Shown here: piece by piece, positions 1 through 5,937 of the stretch
Position numbering within the stretch: position 1 is the stretch's first letter
Layout: every line of letters starts with the position of its first letter
Notes under the pieces: generated by a model
The model's database searches: none
Seen by the model: only the letters and a program-made list of their open reading frames with translations
Told to the model about the DNA's origin: nothing
Source: an uncultured Phaeodactylibacter sp.
GTDB taxonomy: Bacteria; Bacteroidota; Bacteroidia; Chitinophagales; Saprospiraceae
Length of the DNA stretch: 6,307 bases
Assembly: GCA_913062745.1 (NCBI GenBank)
Contig: CAJXXJ010000236.1
Span: 1-6,307 of the forward strand
Direction of reading: 5' to 3'
Made by a program: the position numbers and the translations under genes

Positions 1-1111
1 CAGGGTGGGGGAGGAGGAGCGGACCATCCGCATCCACCACATCCACATGGAGGAAGATGCCGGCAAATCTATGCACGATACCGATGGCCCGTACTCGCAG
101 ATTGACCTCAACCGGGCCGGTGTCCCGCTGCTGGAAGTGGTCAGTGAGCCGGACTTGCGATCGGCTGAAGAGGTGGATGCTTTTATGAGCGCAATGCGGC
201 AGCTCGTGCGCTACCTCGAAATATCGGATGGCAATATGGAACAGGGCTCGTTGCGCTGCGATGTAAATGTATCGGTGCGCCCTGCCGGCAGTCAGCAGCT
301 GGGCGAGCGCTGCGAAATCAAAAACCTGAACTCCATGCGCTACGCCCGCCGGGCTATCGCCTACGAGGTGAAACGGCAGATTGCACTGATCGAAAGCGGA
401 GGGCAGGTACAGCAACAAACGCTCAACTTTGACCCGAATACCGGGGTAACTTCCCCGCTGCGAGACAAGGAGGATGCCCACGACTACCGCTATTTCCCGG
501 AGCCGGACCTGCCGCCGGTGCTGCTCTCTGTCGACTGGCTGCGCAAAGTGCAGGCGGATATGCCTGTACTGCCCTGGCAGATGCGGCAGCGGCTGTCTGC
601 CGACTACGGGCTTCCGGAGTACGATGTCAATCTGCTTACCGAAGAGCAGGCGCCCGCGCTGTTTTTTATTGCGCTGGCGGAGCATACGCCGCATTACAAA
701 GCCGCTGCCAACCTGATGATCAATAAGGTGATGCCTTACGCCGAAGAGCTTTCCGTTCCGCTTTCCCAATTCCCGGTTGGCGCCGGGCAGTTAGCTGGCT
801 TTTTGCAAATCATCGAGGAGGGAAAGGTGTCCAACAGCGCCGCCTATCAGCAGCTCTTCCCGGCTATGATGGAACAGCCGGATGCACAGCCACTTGCACT
901 GGCGCAGTCGCTCAACCTGCTGCAAACATCCAATGAAGATGAACTGGAACAACTGGTGGATCAGGTGCTGGCCGGCCACCCGGACGAGGTGGCGCGTTAC
1001 CGCAAAGGCAAAAAAGGCCTGATTGGCTTCTTTATGGGCGAGGTGATGAAAGCTTCCCGCGGTAAGGCCGACCCTAAAGTCACCAATGAATTGCTGCGCC
1101 GCAAGTTGTAG
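1..1111 (+). CDS. gatB: Asp-tRNA(Asn)/Glu-tRNA(Gln) amidotransferase subunit B (5' partial)
   Basis: GatB is the kinase-like, tRNA-binding subunit of the cytoplasmic GatCAB amidotransferase. This complex activates the side chain of misacylated Glu-tRNA(Gln) or Asp-tRNA(Asn) with ATP and amidates it with ammonia supplied by GatA. The frame is open through the left edge, so the GTG at 5 is an internal valine; about 110 N-terminal residues of a usual ~480 are missing. Counting from that valine, visible GatB blocks are HIHMEEDAGK (about 12-21), the signature IDLNRAGVPLLEVVSEPD (33-50), SLRCDVNVS (82-90), EIKNLNS (104-110) and HDYRYFPEPDL (159-169). The C-terminal tRNA-binding GatB/YqeY domain runs from about 220 and ends in KASRGKADPKVTNELLRRKL. 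It stops with TAG at 1109-1111. No gatA or gatC is in the window. No damage is seen, and the identification is very secure. Confidence 0.97.
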   Translation, partial: RVGEEERTIRIHHIHMEEDAGKSMHDTDGPYSQIDLNRAGVPLLEVVSEPDLRSAEEVDAFMSAMRQLVRYLEISDGNMEQGSLRCDVNVSVRPAGSQQLGERCEIKNLNSMRYARRAIAYEVKRQIALIESGGQVQQQTLNFDPNTGVTSPLRDKEDAHDYRYFPEPDLPPVLLSVDWLRKVQADMPVLPWQMRQRLSADYGLPEYDVNLLTEEQAPALFFIALAEHTPHYKAAANLMINKVMPYAEELSVPLSQFPVGAGQLAGFLQIIEEGKVSNSAAYQQLFPAMMEQPDAQPLALAQSLNLLQTSNEDELEQLVDQVLAGHPDEVARYRKGKKGLIGFFMGEVMKASRGKADPKVTNELLRRKL

Positions 1112-1135
1112 CCTGCCCTGAAATTTCTATATTGC
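1106..1135 (+). promoter_or_regulatory. weak candidate Bacteroidota-type promoter with a GAAATTTC palindrome, upstream of the MerR gene
   Basis: The gap between gatB and the MerR-type gene holds TTG at 1106-1108 (inside the gatB end), 19 bases, then TATATTGC at 1128-1135. This partly matches the Bacteroidota pattern TTTG-N19-TAnnTTTG (4 of 6 fixed positions in the -7 part). A perfect 8-bp palindrome, GAAATTTC at 1120-1127, sits directly against the putative -7 element, in the spacer where MerR-family proteins usually bind. The initiating ATG at 1153 has no Shine-Dalgarno-like sequence. The match is weak and could be chance. Confidence 0.3.
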
Positions 1136-1152
1136 CAGCATAAATACAGCCC

Positions 1153-1509
1153 ATGAAAAAACTACCCATCTTTGAAGAGGACGAGTCGCAAACTAAGCGG
1201 TATTACACCATTGGCGAAGTCGCCGAGATGTTTGAGGTCAGCAAATCCCTCATTCGCTTTTGGGAGGGGGAGTTCGATTTTCTGAAACCGCACAAAAACA
1301 GCAAAGGGGACCGCCGCTTCACCCTGCAGAATATTGAGCAGCTGTATCTGATCTACCAGCTGGTCAAAGAGCGGGGCTTCACCATAGAGGGAGCCCGCAA
1401 TGAGATTGAGCGTTCGCAGGCCTGGCACCGGGAGAAGAAAGAGGTGATCAAGCGGCTGCGGGCGGTGCGGGAGGGGCTGAAGACCTTGAAAACACGACTG
1501 GGAAATTAA
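1153..1509 (+). CDS. MerR-family transcriptional regulator, small, without an effector domain
   Basis: This 118-residue protein is a DNA-binding regulator of the MerR superfamily. Its winged-helix domain spans about residues 17-85: a helix-turn-helix at 18-38 (YTIGEVAEMFEVSKSLIRFW), a wing around FLKPHKNSKGDRRFT (43-57), and the second helical pair in NIEQLYLIYQLVKERGFTIEGARNEI (60-85). A basic, charged helix (88-116) follows and could be the antiparallel dimerisation coiled coil. No ligand-binding domain follows and there is no cysteine anywhere, so thiol-based metal or redox sensing as in MerR, CueR or SoxR is unlikely. Proteins of this kind are common in Bacteroidota, usually of unknown target. 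The ATG starts 41 bp after gatB, and the stop lies 4 bp before the MFS gene, which suggests co-transcription and possibly regulation of it. The family is secure; the target is inference. Confidence 0.9.
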   Translation: MKKLPIFEEDESQTKRYYTIGEVAEMFEVSKSLIRFWEGEFDFLKPHKNSKGDRRFTLQNIEQLYLIYQLVKERGFTIEGARNEIERSQAWHREKKEVIKRLRAVREGLKTLKTRLGN

Positions 1510-1513
1510 CAGC

Positions 1514-3034
1514 ATGAGTACAACAACCTTAACCAAACCCCGCCTCACCTTCTGGCAAATCTGGAACATGAGCTTCGGCTTCCTGGGCATCCAATTCGGC
1601 TTTGCCCTGCAGAATGCCAATACCAGCCGCATCTTCGAAACACTGGGCGCTGATGTAGAGCAAATCCCTATCCTGTGGATAGCTGCGCCGCTCACGGGCC
1701 TGCTTGTGCAGCCGGTGGTGGGCTACTTCAGCGACCGCACCTGGCATCCGAAGCTGGGGCGCCGCCGGCCGTACTTCCTGGTGGGGGCTATCCTAGCCTC
1801 CATCTCCCTGTGCCTCATGCCCAACTCGCCCACGCTATGGGTAGCCGCCGGCATGCTGTGGATTATGGACGCTTCCATCAACATCAGCATGGAGCCGTTC
1901 CGGGCTTTCGTGGGGGATAACCTGCCCTCCGATCAGCGTACGATGGGCTTTGCCATGCAGAGCTTCTTCATCGGCACCGGCGCAGTCATTGCCTCTATGC
2001 TGCCGTGGATGCTGAACAACTGGTTTGGTGTAGCCAACACAGCCGGGGAAGGGGAGATTTCAGACGCGGTGAAGTGGTCGTACTATCTTGGTGCTATCGT
2101 CTTCCTGCTGGCGGTGCTCTGGACGGTCTTCAACTCCCACGAGTATCCCCCGGAGGAGCTGAAGCAGTTCGCCGATACCGGGGAAGAGGAAATCCCGGTA
2201 GAGGAACTGACCAAAGAACAATACACCGCCCGCGCGAGTGGCATGCGGAAGGCAGGAGCAATATCCGGCGGTATCGGCTTGCTGGGCGTACTGGCGCTGG
2301 TACAGGCAGAGCTGGATAAGGAGCTTTACATCCTGGCCGGCCTGCTGTTTGTGGTAGGCGTGCTGTGGGTAGCAGCGGCTGCGATGATGCGGCAGGGCCG
2401 GTATGAGAACGGCTTTGTGACCATCATGAGCGACCTGTTGCGCATGCCCAAAACGATGCAGCAGTTGGCCGTGGTACAGTTTTTCTCTTGGTTTGCCCTG
2501 TTCTCTATGTGGATTTACACCACCTCGGCAGTCACCAAGCATATCTACGGCACTACGGACGCTACCTCTCTCGTCTACAATGAAGGGGCGGACTGGGTAG
2601 GTTTCCTTTTTGCAGTGTACAATGGCGTGGCGGCGCTCGTGGCGTTTGGCCTGCCTTACCTTGCGAAGCACACAAGCCGCCGGTTCACGCACATGGTTGG
2701 GCTAGTGATTGGCGGGCTAAGCCTCATTTCCATCTACTTCATCGGGGACCCTAACTGGCTGCTGCTGCCGATGATCGGCATCGGTATTGCCTGGGCAAGC
2801 ATTTTGTCTATGCCCTATGCGATGCTGGCAGGGGCGCTTCCGCCGGATAAGATGGGGTATTACATGGGGGTTTTTAATTTCTTCATCGTCATCCCGCAAA
2901 TTGTAGCGGCTACGATTCTGGGCTTCATCGTCGGGCGCTTTTTCTCCGGCGAGGCGGTATTTGCGCTGATCGTGGGTGGCGGGTTTATGATACTGGCCGG
3001 CTTGCTGTCGCTAAAAGTGGATGACAAGTATTAG
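1514..3034 (+). CDS. MFS sugar transporter, SLC45/GPH-like (probable glycoside:cation symporter)
   Basis: This 506-residue inner-membrane protein belongs to the major facilitator superfamily. The loop between helices 2 and 3 carries YFSDRT and GRRRPYF (82-88), typical of the SLC45/glycoside-pentoside-hexuronide group, whose known members move sucrose, maltose or other glycosides with protons. Likely membrane segments by eye are 12-32, 52-72, 87-103, 106-122, 146-168, 189-206, 316-338, 361-382, 393-411, 415-438, 450-474 and 480-500. Two further hydrophobic stretches, 247-265 and 271-291, lie in the central loop after an acidic stretch (213-236, EELKQFADTGEEE and onwards), so 14 segments are possible. 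The gene starts 4 bp after the MerR-type gene, so translational coupling is likely. No glycoside hydrolase or TonB receptor is nearby to define the substrate. Its TAG stop overlaps the stop of the convergent ABC gene. The MFS family is certain, the subfamily probable, the substrate unknown. Confidence 0.9.
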   Translation: MSTTTLTKPRLTFWQIWNMSFGFLGIQFGFALQNANTSRIFETLGADVEQIPILWIAAPLTGLLVQPVVGYFSDRTWHPKLGRRRPYFLVGAILASISLCLMPNSPTLWVAAGMLWIMDASINISMEPFRAFVGDNLPSDQRTMGFAMQSFFIGTGAVIASMLPWMLNNWFGVANTAGEGEISDAVKWSYYLGAIVFLLAVLWTVFNSHEYPPEELKQFADTGEEEIPVEELTKEQYTARASGMRKAGAISGGIGLLGVLALVQAELDKELYILAGLLFVVGVLWVAAAAMMRQGRYENGFVTIMSDLLRMPKTMQQLAVVQFFSWFALFSMWIYTTSAVTKHIYGTTDATSLVYNEGADWVGFLFAVYNGVAALVAFGLPYLAKHTSRRFTHMVGLVIGGLSLISIYFIGDPNWLLLPMIGIGIAWASILSMPYAMLAGALPPDKMGYYMGVFNFFIVIPQIVAATILGFIVGRFFSGEAVFALIVGGGFMILAGLLSLKVDDKY

Positions 3035-3042
3035 CGCTTGTC
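3023..3042. terminator. hairpin across the convergent stop codons, possible bidirectional terminator
   Basis: GACAAG (3023-3028) and CTTGTC (3037-3042) form a perfect 6-bp inverted repeat around an 8-base loop that holds both stop codons, TAG of the MFS gene and TAA of the ABC gene. The structure would form in transcripts from either side. Neither side has a following run of T on its own strand, so it is not a classical intrinsic terminator. It is the only dyad I noticed where the two transcription units meet. Confidence 0.3.
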
Positions 3043-3657
3043 CTTGTACTGCAGAATATCGATCTCGTTTTCACAAAAATCAAAGTCTACCGCTACATTG
3101 GAAGCAATGAGCAGGGTACGCCCTTCGGCGAAACGCTCAATCAGGCTTCGATACCACTCGATGCCCTCCGTGTCGAGATTGGTGGTGGGCTCATCGAGCA
3201 GCAGCAGTGAGGTGTCAGAGCACAGAGCAAGCGCCAGTTTAAGCCGCTGCTTCATGCCTGAGGAAAAGTTGCGGATTTGCTTACTGCGGGCTTTGCGAAA
3301 GCCGAGGAGTTGGTAGACGCCCTCCGTATCCATACCGGGCAGCAAGGGCTTGAATTTCTGGTGAAAATCAATGGCTTCGAGCAGGGAGAGCTCCTCGATC
3401 AGGTCGATATAAGGAGCGGCGTACGCCAGGTGTTTGTAGACCTCGCCGGCTGGTAGCTTGTTGTCCTCTTTTGAAAACCGGATAGCCCCTTTGGAAGGGC
3501 TGAGATAGCCGGAAAGCATCTTCATCAGGGTGGATTTGCCAGAGCCGTTCGGGCCAGTGATGGCGTAACGGCTCTGCGGGGCGATGCTCAGGTCGATCCC
3601 CCGGAGTATCCATTCCATTTTATAGCGCTTGCCGACCTTGTCCAGTTCAATCTTCAT
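3031..3657 (-). CDS. ABC transporter ATP-binding protein, orphan, co-transcribed with lpxA
   Basis: This 208-residue protein is a single ABC-type nucleotide-binding domain, presumed cytoplasmic and membrane-associated. Visible motifs are Walker A GPNGSGKST (35-43), signature FSSGMKQR (131-138), Walker B LLLLDEP (151-157) and the D-loop TNLD (159-162). Where the Q-loop glutamine is expected the sequence reads YAAPYIDL (79-86), and where the H-loop histidine is expected it reads IASN (184-187), so both usual residues appear to be replaced. The catalytic glutamate after Walker B (E156) is kept. No permease gene adjoins it. I chose the ATG at 3655-3657 because MKIELDKVGKRY matches a normal ABC N-terminus; the open frame continues to 3744, but that part only reads lpxA in another frame. 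The start lies inside the last 11 bp of lpxA, implying translational coupling. I recall similar proteins in other Bacteroidota but cannot check this. The transported substrate, if any, is unknown. Confidence 0.92.
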   Translation of the reverse strand: MKIELDKVGKRYKMEWILRGIDLSIAPQSRYAITGPNGSGKSTLMKMLSGYLSPSKGAIRFSKEDNKLPAGEVYKHLAYAAPYIDLIEELSLLEAIDFHQKFKPLLPGMDTEGVYQLLGFRKARSKQIRNFSSGMKQRLKLALALCSDTSLLLLDEPTTNLDTEGIEWYRSLIERFAEGRTLLIASNVAVDFDFCENEIDILQYKDKR

Positions 3658-4465
3658 CCAGGTTCCTGCCGTTGATGGGGGTGAAGCCCCGCATGATGCC
3701 GGGGTCTGCCGAGCGGATAAAGTCCAGGATATTCTCCCGCTCATCCGTAGGCTTCAGGGAATCCTCGATGATTTCCAGAGCGTGAGAGGTGCTGTACCCT
3801 TTGACGAAAAGGATGCGGTAGATTTCCTGTATTTCGTTGATCTGCTCCGAGTTGAAATCGCGGCGGCGCAGGCCAATGCTGTTGACTCCTGCGTAAGACA
3901 GCGGCTCGCGGGCAGCTTTTACGTAGGGCGGTACGTGTTTGCGCACCAGCGACCCGCCGGCTATGAAAGCGTGCTTGCCAATCTTGATGAATTGCTGTAC
4001 GGCTACCAGGCCTTCGAGTATAGCCCAGTCGCCCACCTCTACATGGCCCGCCAGGTTGACGTTATTGGCCAGGATGATGTGGTTGCCCAGTACACAATCG
4101 TGCGCCACATGCGCGTAGGCCATCAGCAGGCAGTTGCTGCCCACCACAGTCCGGTCGGCGTAGGAAGTGCCCCGGTTGATGGTTACGTATTCGCGGATAG
4201 TGGTATTATCCCCGATCTCAGCGGTCGTTTTTTCCCCTCTGAATTTCAAATCCTGAGGGACACCGGCAATGACTGCACCGGGAAAAATCCGGCAGTTCTT
4301 ACCGATTCTGGCCCCTTCAAAGATGGTTACCGAAGGGCCGATCCAGGTGCCATCTCCGATTACCACATCTTTATCGATATAGCTGAATGGCCCAATTTCC
4401 ACGCCCTCACCGATGGTCGCCTCCGGGTGGATGAAGCAGTTGTTGTTGCTATTATTGATGTTCAT
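3647..4465 (-). CDS. lpxA: UDP-N-acetylglucosamine O-acyltransferase
   Basis: LpxA catalyses the first step of lipid A synthesis, moving a 3-hydroxyacyl chain from acyl carrier protein to the 3-OH of UDP-GlcNAc in the cytoplasm; the family works as a trimer. The 272-residue protein has a left-handed beta-helix of hexapeptide repeats (about 13-185), then the helical C-terminal domain (about 204-265). Matching E. coli LpxA by eye, the catalytic histidine is H122 in AHVAHDC (E. coli H125), with H119, D123, K74 (DLKF), H141 and R201-R202 also kept. E. coli H160 is replaced by Q157 (VAVQQF). G170 corresponds to E. coli G173, the acyl-chain ruler, which fits a long acyl donor. The N-terminus is oddly asparagine-rich (MNINNSNNN). 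The ATG lies 1 bp after the lpxC-fabZ stop, and the end overlaps the ABC gene by 11 bp. Length and motifs make this secure. Confidence 0.97.
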   Translation of the reverse strand: MNINNSNNNCFIHPEATIGEGVEIGPFSYIDKDVVIGDGTWIGPSVTIFEGARIGKNCRIFPGAVIAGVPQDLKFRGEKTTAEIGDNTTIREYVTINRGTSYADRTVVGSNCLLMAYAHVAHDCVLGNHIILANNVNLAGHVEVGDWAILEGLVAVQQFIKIGKHAFIAGGSLVRKHVPPYVKAAREPLSYAGVNSIGLRRRDFNSEQINEIQEIYRILFVKGYSTSHALEIIEDSLKPTDERENILDFIRSADPGIMRGFTPINGRNLDED

Positions 4466-4466
4466 C

Positions 4467-5858
4467 TTATGAGCGCTTAACGATTTGAGCAGTCAGTTCC
4501 GCTTCGGAAACAATTTTGTTGCCTACGTAGGCTGTGGCCTGCATTTGGCAGATACCACGGCGGATGGGTGCCATGAGCTCCAATTTGAAGAGCACGGTGT
4601 CACCCGGGACTACTTTGTGTTTAAATTTAGCGTTCTCAATTTTCAGGAAGTAGGTATCCCAGTTGCCCGGGTCGTCTACCGTAGACAGTGCGAGTACGCC
4701 GCCTGTCTGTGCCATCGCTTCTATCTGCAGCACGCCCGGCATGACGGGGTTATTGGGGAAGTGCCCCTGGAAGAATTGCTCATTAAAGGTCACGTTCTTT
4801 ACGCCTACGACGTGTTTGTCCGTCAGCTCAATCACCTTATCCACCAGTAGGAACGGGTAGCGATGGGGGAGCCAGGAGGCAATTTTGACTGCATCAAACA
4901 GCGGCTCTGCATCCGGGTCATACTGCGGCTTTCCTTTGAGCTTGCGCTGCTCCCGGGCAATTTGCTTGAGCTGCTGGGTGAAGGCGATATTGGCTTTGTG
5001 CCCAGGTTTGGTAGCTACAATTTTACCCTTGATCGGCATGCCGAGCAGTGCAACGTCTCCCACGATATCGAGCAGCTTGTGCCGCGCCGGCTCGTTTTTG
5101 AAGTGCAGCTTGACGGTATTCAGGATGCCTTCCTGATCCACGGTTACGCTGGGTTTGCCCAGCTTCTCGGCAATTCGGTCCAGCTCGTCCTGTTCTACCT
5201 TTCGGTCGACGATGACGATGGCGTTATCCAGGTCCCCTCCTTTGATCAGGTTCTGGTCAAAGAGGTATTCGAGTTCGTGCAGAAATACAAAGGTGCGGCA
5301 GGGCGCGATTTCCGTACCGTAATCTGTGGTGCCGTTGAGGTGGGCGTACTGCTGCCCCAGCACATTGGAGTTGAAGTCGATCATAGCGACCACTTCGAAG
5401 CTGTCGTGCGGCAGTGCCACAAGCTCCGCGCCGGTCTCTTCATCCTTGAAGAAAATCGGCTCCTCCACTACGAAGTAATCGCGTTCCTTATCCTGCTCTT
5501 CTACGCCCACTTCTTTGAGGGCTTTGACAAATGGTGCCGCGCTGCCGTCCAGGATCGGCACTTCCGGGCCATCGAGCTGAATGAGCACATTATCGATTCC
5601 CAGGCCGGACAGGGCAGAAAGGGCGTGCTCCACGGTGTTAACTTCGGCGGAGCCTACCTTTAGCGTGGTGCCCCGCTGCGTAGAGACGACGCGGTTGACA
5701 TCGGCGCTCAGGACAGGCTCATCGTCCAGGTCGAGCCGCTGAAATTTATAACCGTGGTCGACTGGTGCGGGGTTGAAGGTAAGCTTTACCGTTTTGCCGG
5801 TATGCAGGCCGACGCCTTCTACCGTGACCGGAGCTTTGATCGTTTGTTGTTGTTTCAT
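4467..5858 (-). CDS. lpxC/fabZ: bifunctional UDP-3-O-acyl-N-acetylglucosamine deacetylase / 3-hydroxyacyl-ACP dehydratase
   Basis: This 463-residue fusion joins LpxC, the zinc deacetylase for the committed step of lipid A synthesis, to FabZ, the dehydratase of fatty acid elongation. LpxC occupies about residues 1-300: TVEH (75-78) gives E77 and zinc ligand H78, and RHKLLD (259-264) gives zinc ligands H260 and D264; DGSAAPF (104-110) is a family block and H287 in PGHKANIAF matches the E. coli active-site H265. A charged linker (about 300-316, REQRKLKGKPQYDPD) leads to FabZ, with LPHRYPFLLVD (330-340), catalytic H366 in GHFPNNPVMPG and E380 in QIEAMAQ. The fusion is well known in Bacteroidota. 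Both substrate pools meet here: FabZ consumes 3-hydroxyacyl-ACP, which LpxA and LpxD also use. Compared with E. coli, the LpxC half has extra residues around 200-250 (for example DRKVEQDELDRIAEKLG). All catalytic residues are present. The ATG at 5856-5858 gives the expected LpxC N-terminus. Confidence 0.97.
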   Translation of the reverse strand: MKQQQTIKAPVTVEGVGLHTGKTVKLTFNPAPVDHGYKFQRLDLDDEPVLSADVNRVVSTQRGTTLKVGSAEVNTVEHALSALSGLGIDNVLIQLDGPEVPILDGSAAPFVKALKEVGVEEQDKERDYFVVEEPIFFKDEETGAELVALPHDSFEVVAMIDFNSNVLGQQYAHLNGTTDYGTEIAPCRTFVFLHELEYLFDQNLIKGGDLDNAIVIVDRKVEQDELDRIAEKLGKPSVTVDQEGILNTVKLHFKNEPARHKLLDIVGDVALLGMPIKGKIVATKPGHKANIAFTQQLKQIAREQRKLKGKPQYDPDAEPLFDAVKIASWLPHRYPFLLVDKVIELTDKHVVGVKNVTFNEQFFQGHFPNNPVMPGVLQIEAMAQTGGVLALSTVDDPGNWDTYFLKIENAKFKHKVVPGDTVLFKLELMAPIRRGICQMQATAYVGNKIVSEAELTAQIVKRS

Positions 5859-5889
5859 ATATGAGTGTGTAGTCGGCTGAGGATTATTG

Positions 5890-5897
5890 CAAAATTA
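5890..5897 (-). promoter_or_regulatory. promoter -7 element for lpxC-fabZ (exact TAnnTTTG)
   Basis: Read on the minus strand, 5897-5890 is TAATTTTG, an exact match to the Bacteroidota sigma-A -7 consensus TAnnTTTG, in an AT-rich stretch between lpxD and lpxC-fabZ. It would start transcription near 5883, leaving a leader of about 25 bases before the ATG at 5858. No TTG/TTTG lies at the expected 17-23 base spacing; the closest TTG is only 11 bases upstream. The element is therefore supported by half of the consensus plus its placement. Confidence 0.5.
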
Positions 5898-5920
5898 AGG
5901 AATTTGGGCAAGTTAGTCCT

Positions 5921-5936
5921 TGCGGGGCTGCCCGCA
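5921..5936 (-). terminator. GC-rich hairpin just after lpxD, possible weak terminator or 3' end stabiliser
   Basis: On the minus strand TGCGGG-CAGC-CCCGCA forms a perfect 6-bp GC-rich stem with a 4-base loop, one base after the lpxD stop codon. No T-run follows (AGGACTAAC comes next), so read-through into lpxC-fabZ is likely. It may only partly reduce transcription or protect the lpxD 3' end. Confidence 0.35.
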
Positions 5937-5937
5937 C

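Noticed and set aside
5..7. GTG as the start codon of gatB
   Set aside because: The frame is open to the window edge, and GatB homologues have about 110 more residues before this point.
1162..1695. A 177-codon minus-strand open frame across the MerR and MFS gene starts
   Set aside because: It is antisense to two genes with clear domains and has no domain signature of its own.
2060..2692. A 210-codon open frame on the minus strand inside the MFS gene
   Set aside because: The translation is rich in His, Arg, Gln and Cys and looks like a reverse-frame artefact of a membrane protein gene.
3658..3744. A 29-residue N-terminal extension of the ABC ATPase
   Set aside because: The extra residues are lpxA read in another frame and do not resemble an ABC N-terminus; the ATG at 3657 gives the normal start.
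3629..4480. A 283-codon open frame on the plus strand opposite lpxA
   Set aside because: It is longer than lpxA itself, but lpxA has all family motifs and the plus-strand translation shows no recognisable domain. It is an antisense shadow.
4863..5663. A 266-codon open frame on the plus strand opposite the LpxC part
   Set aside because: It lies wholly within the well-supported lpxC-fabZ gene and resembles no known protein.
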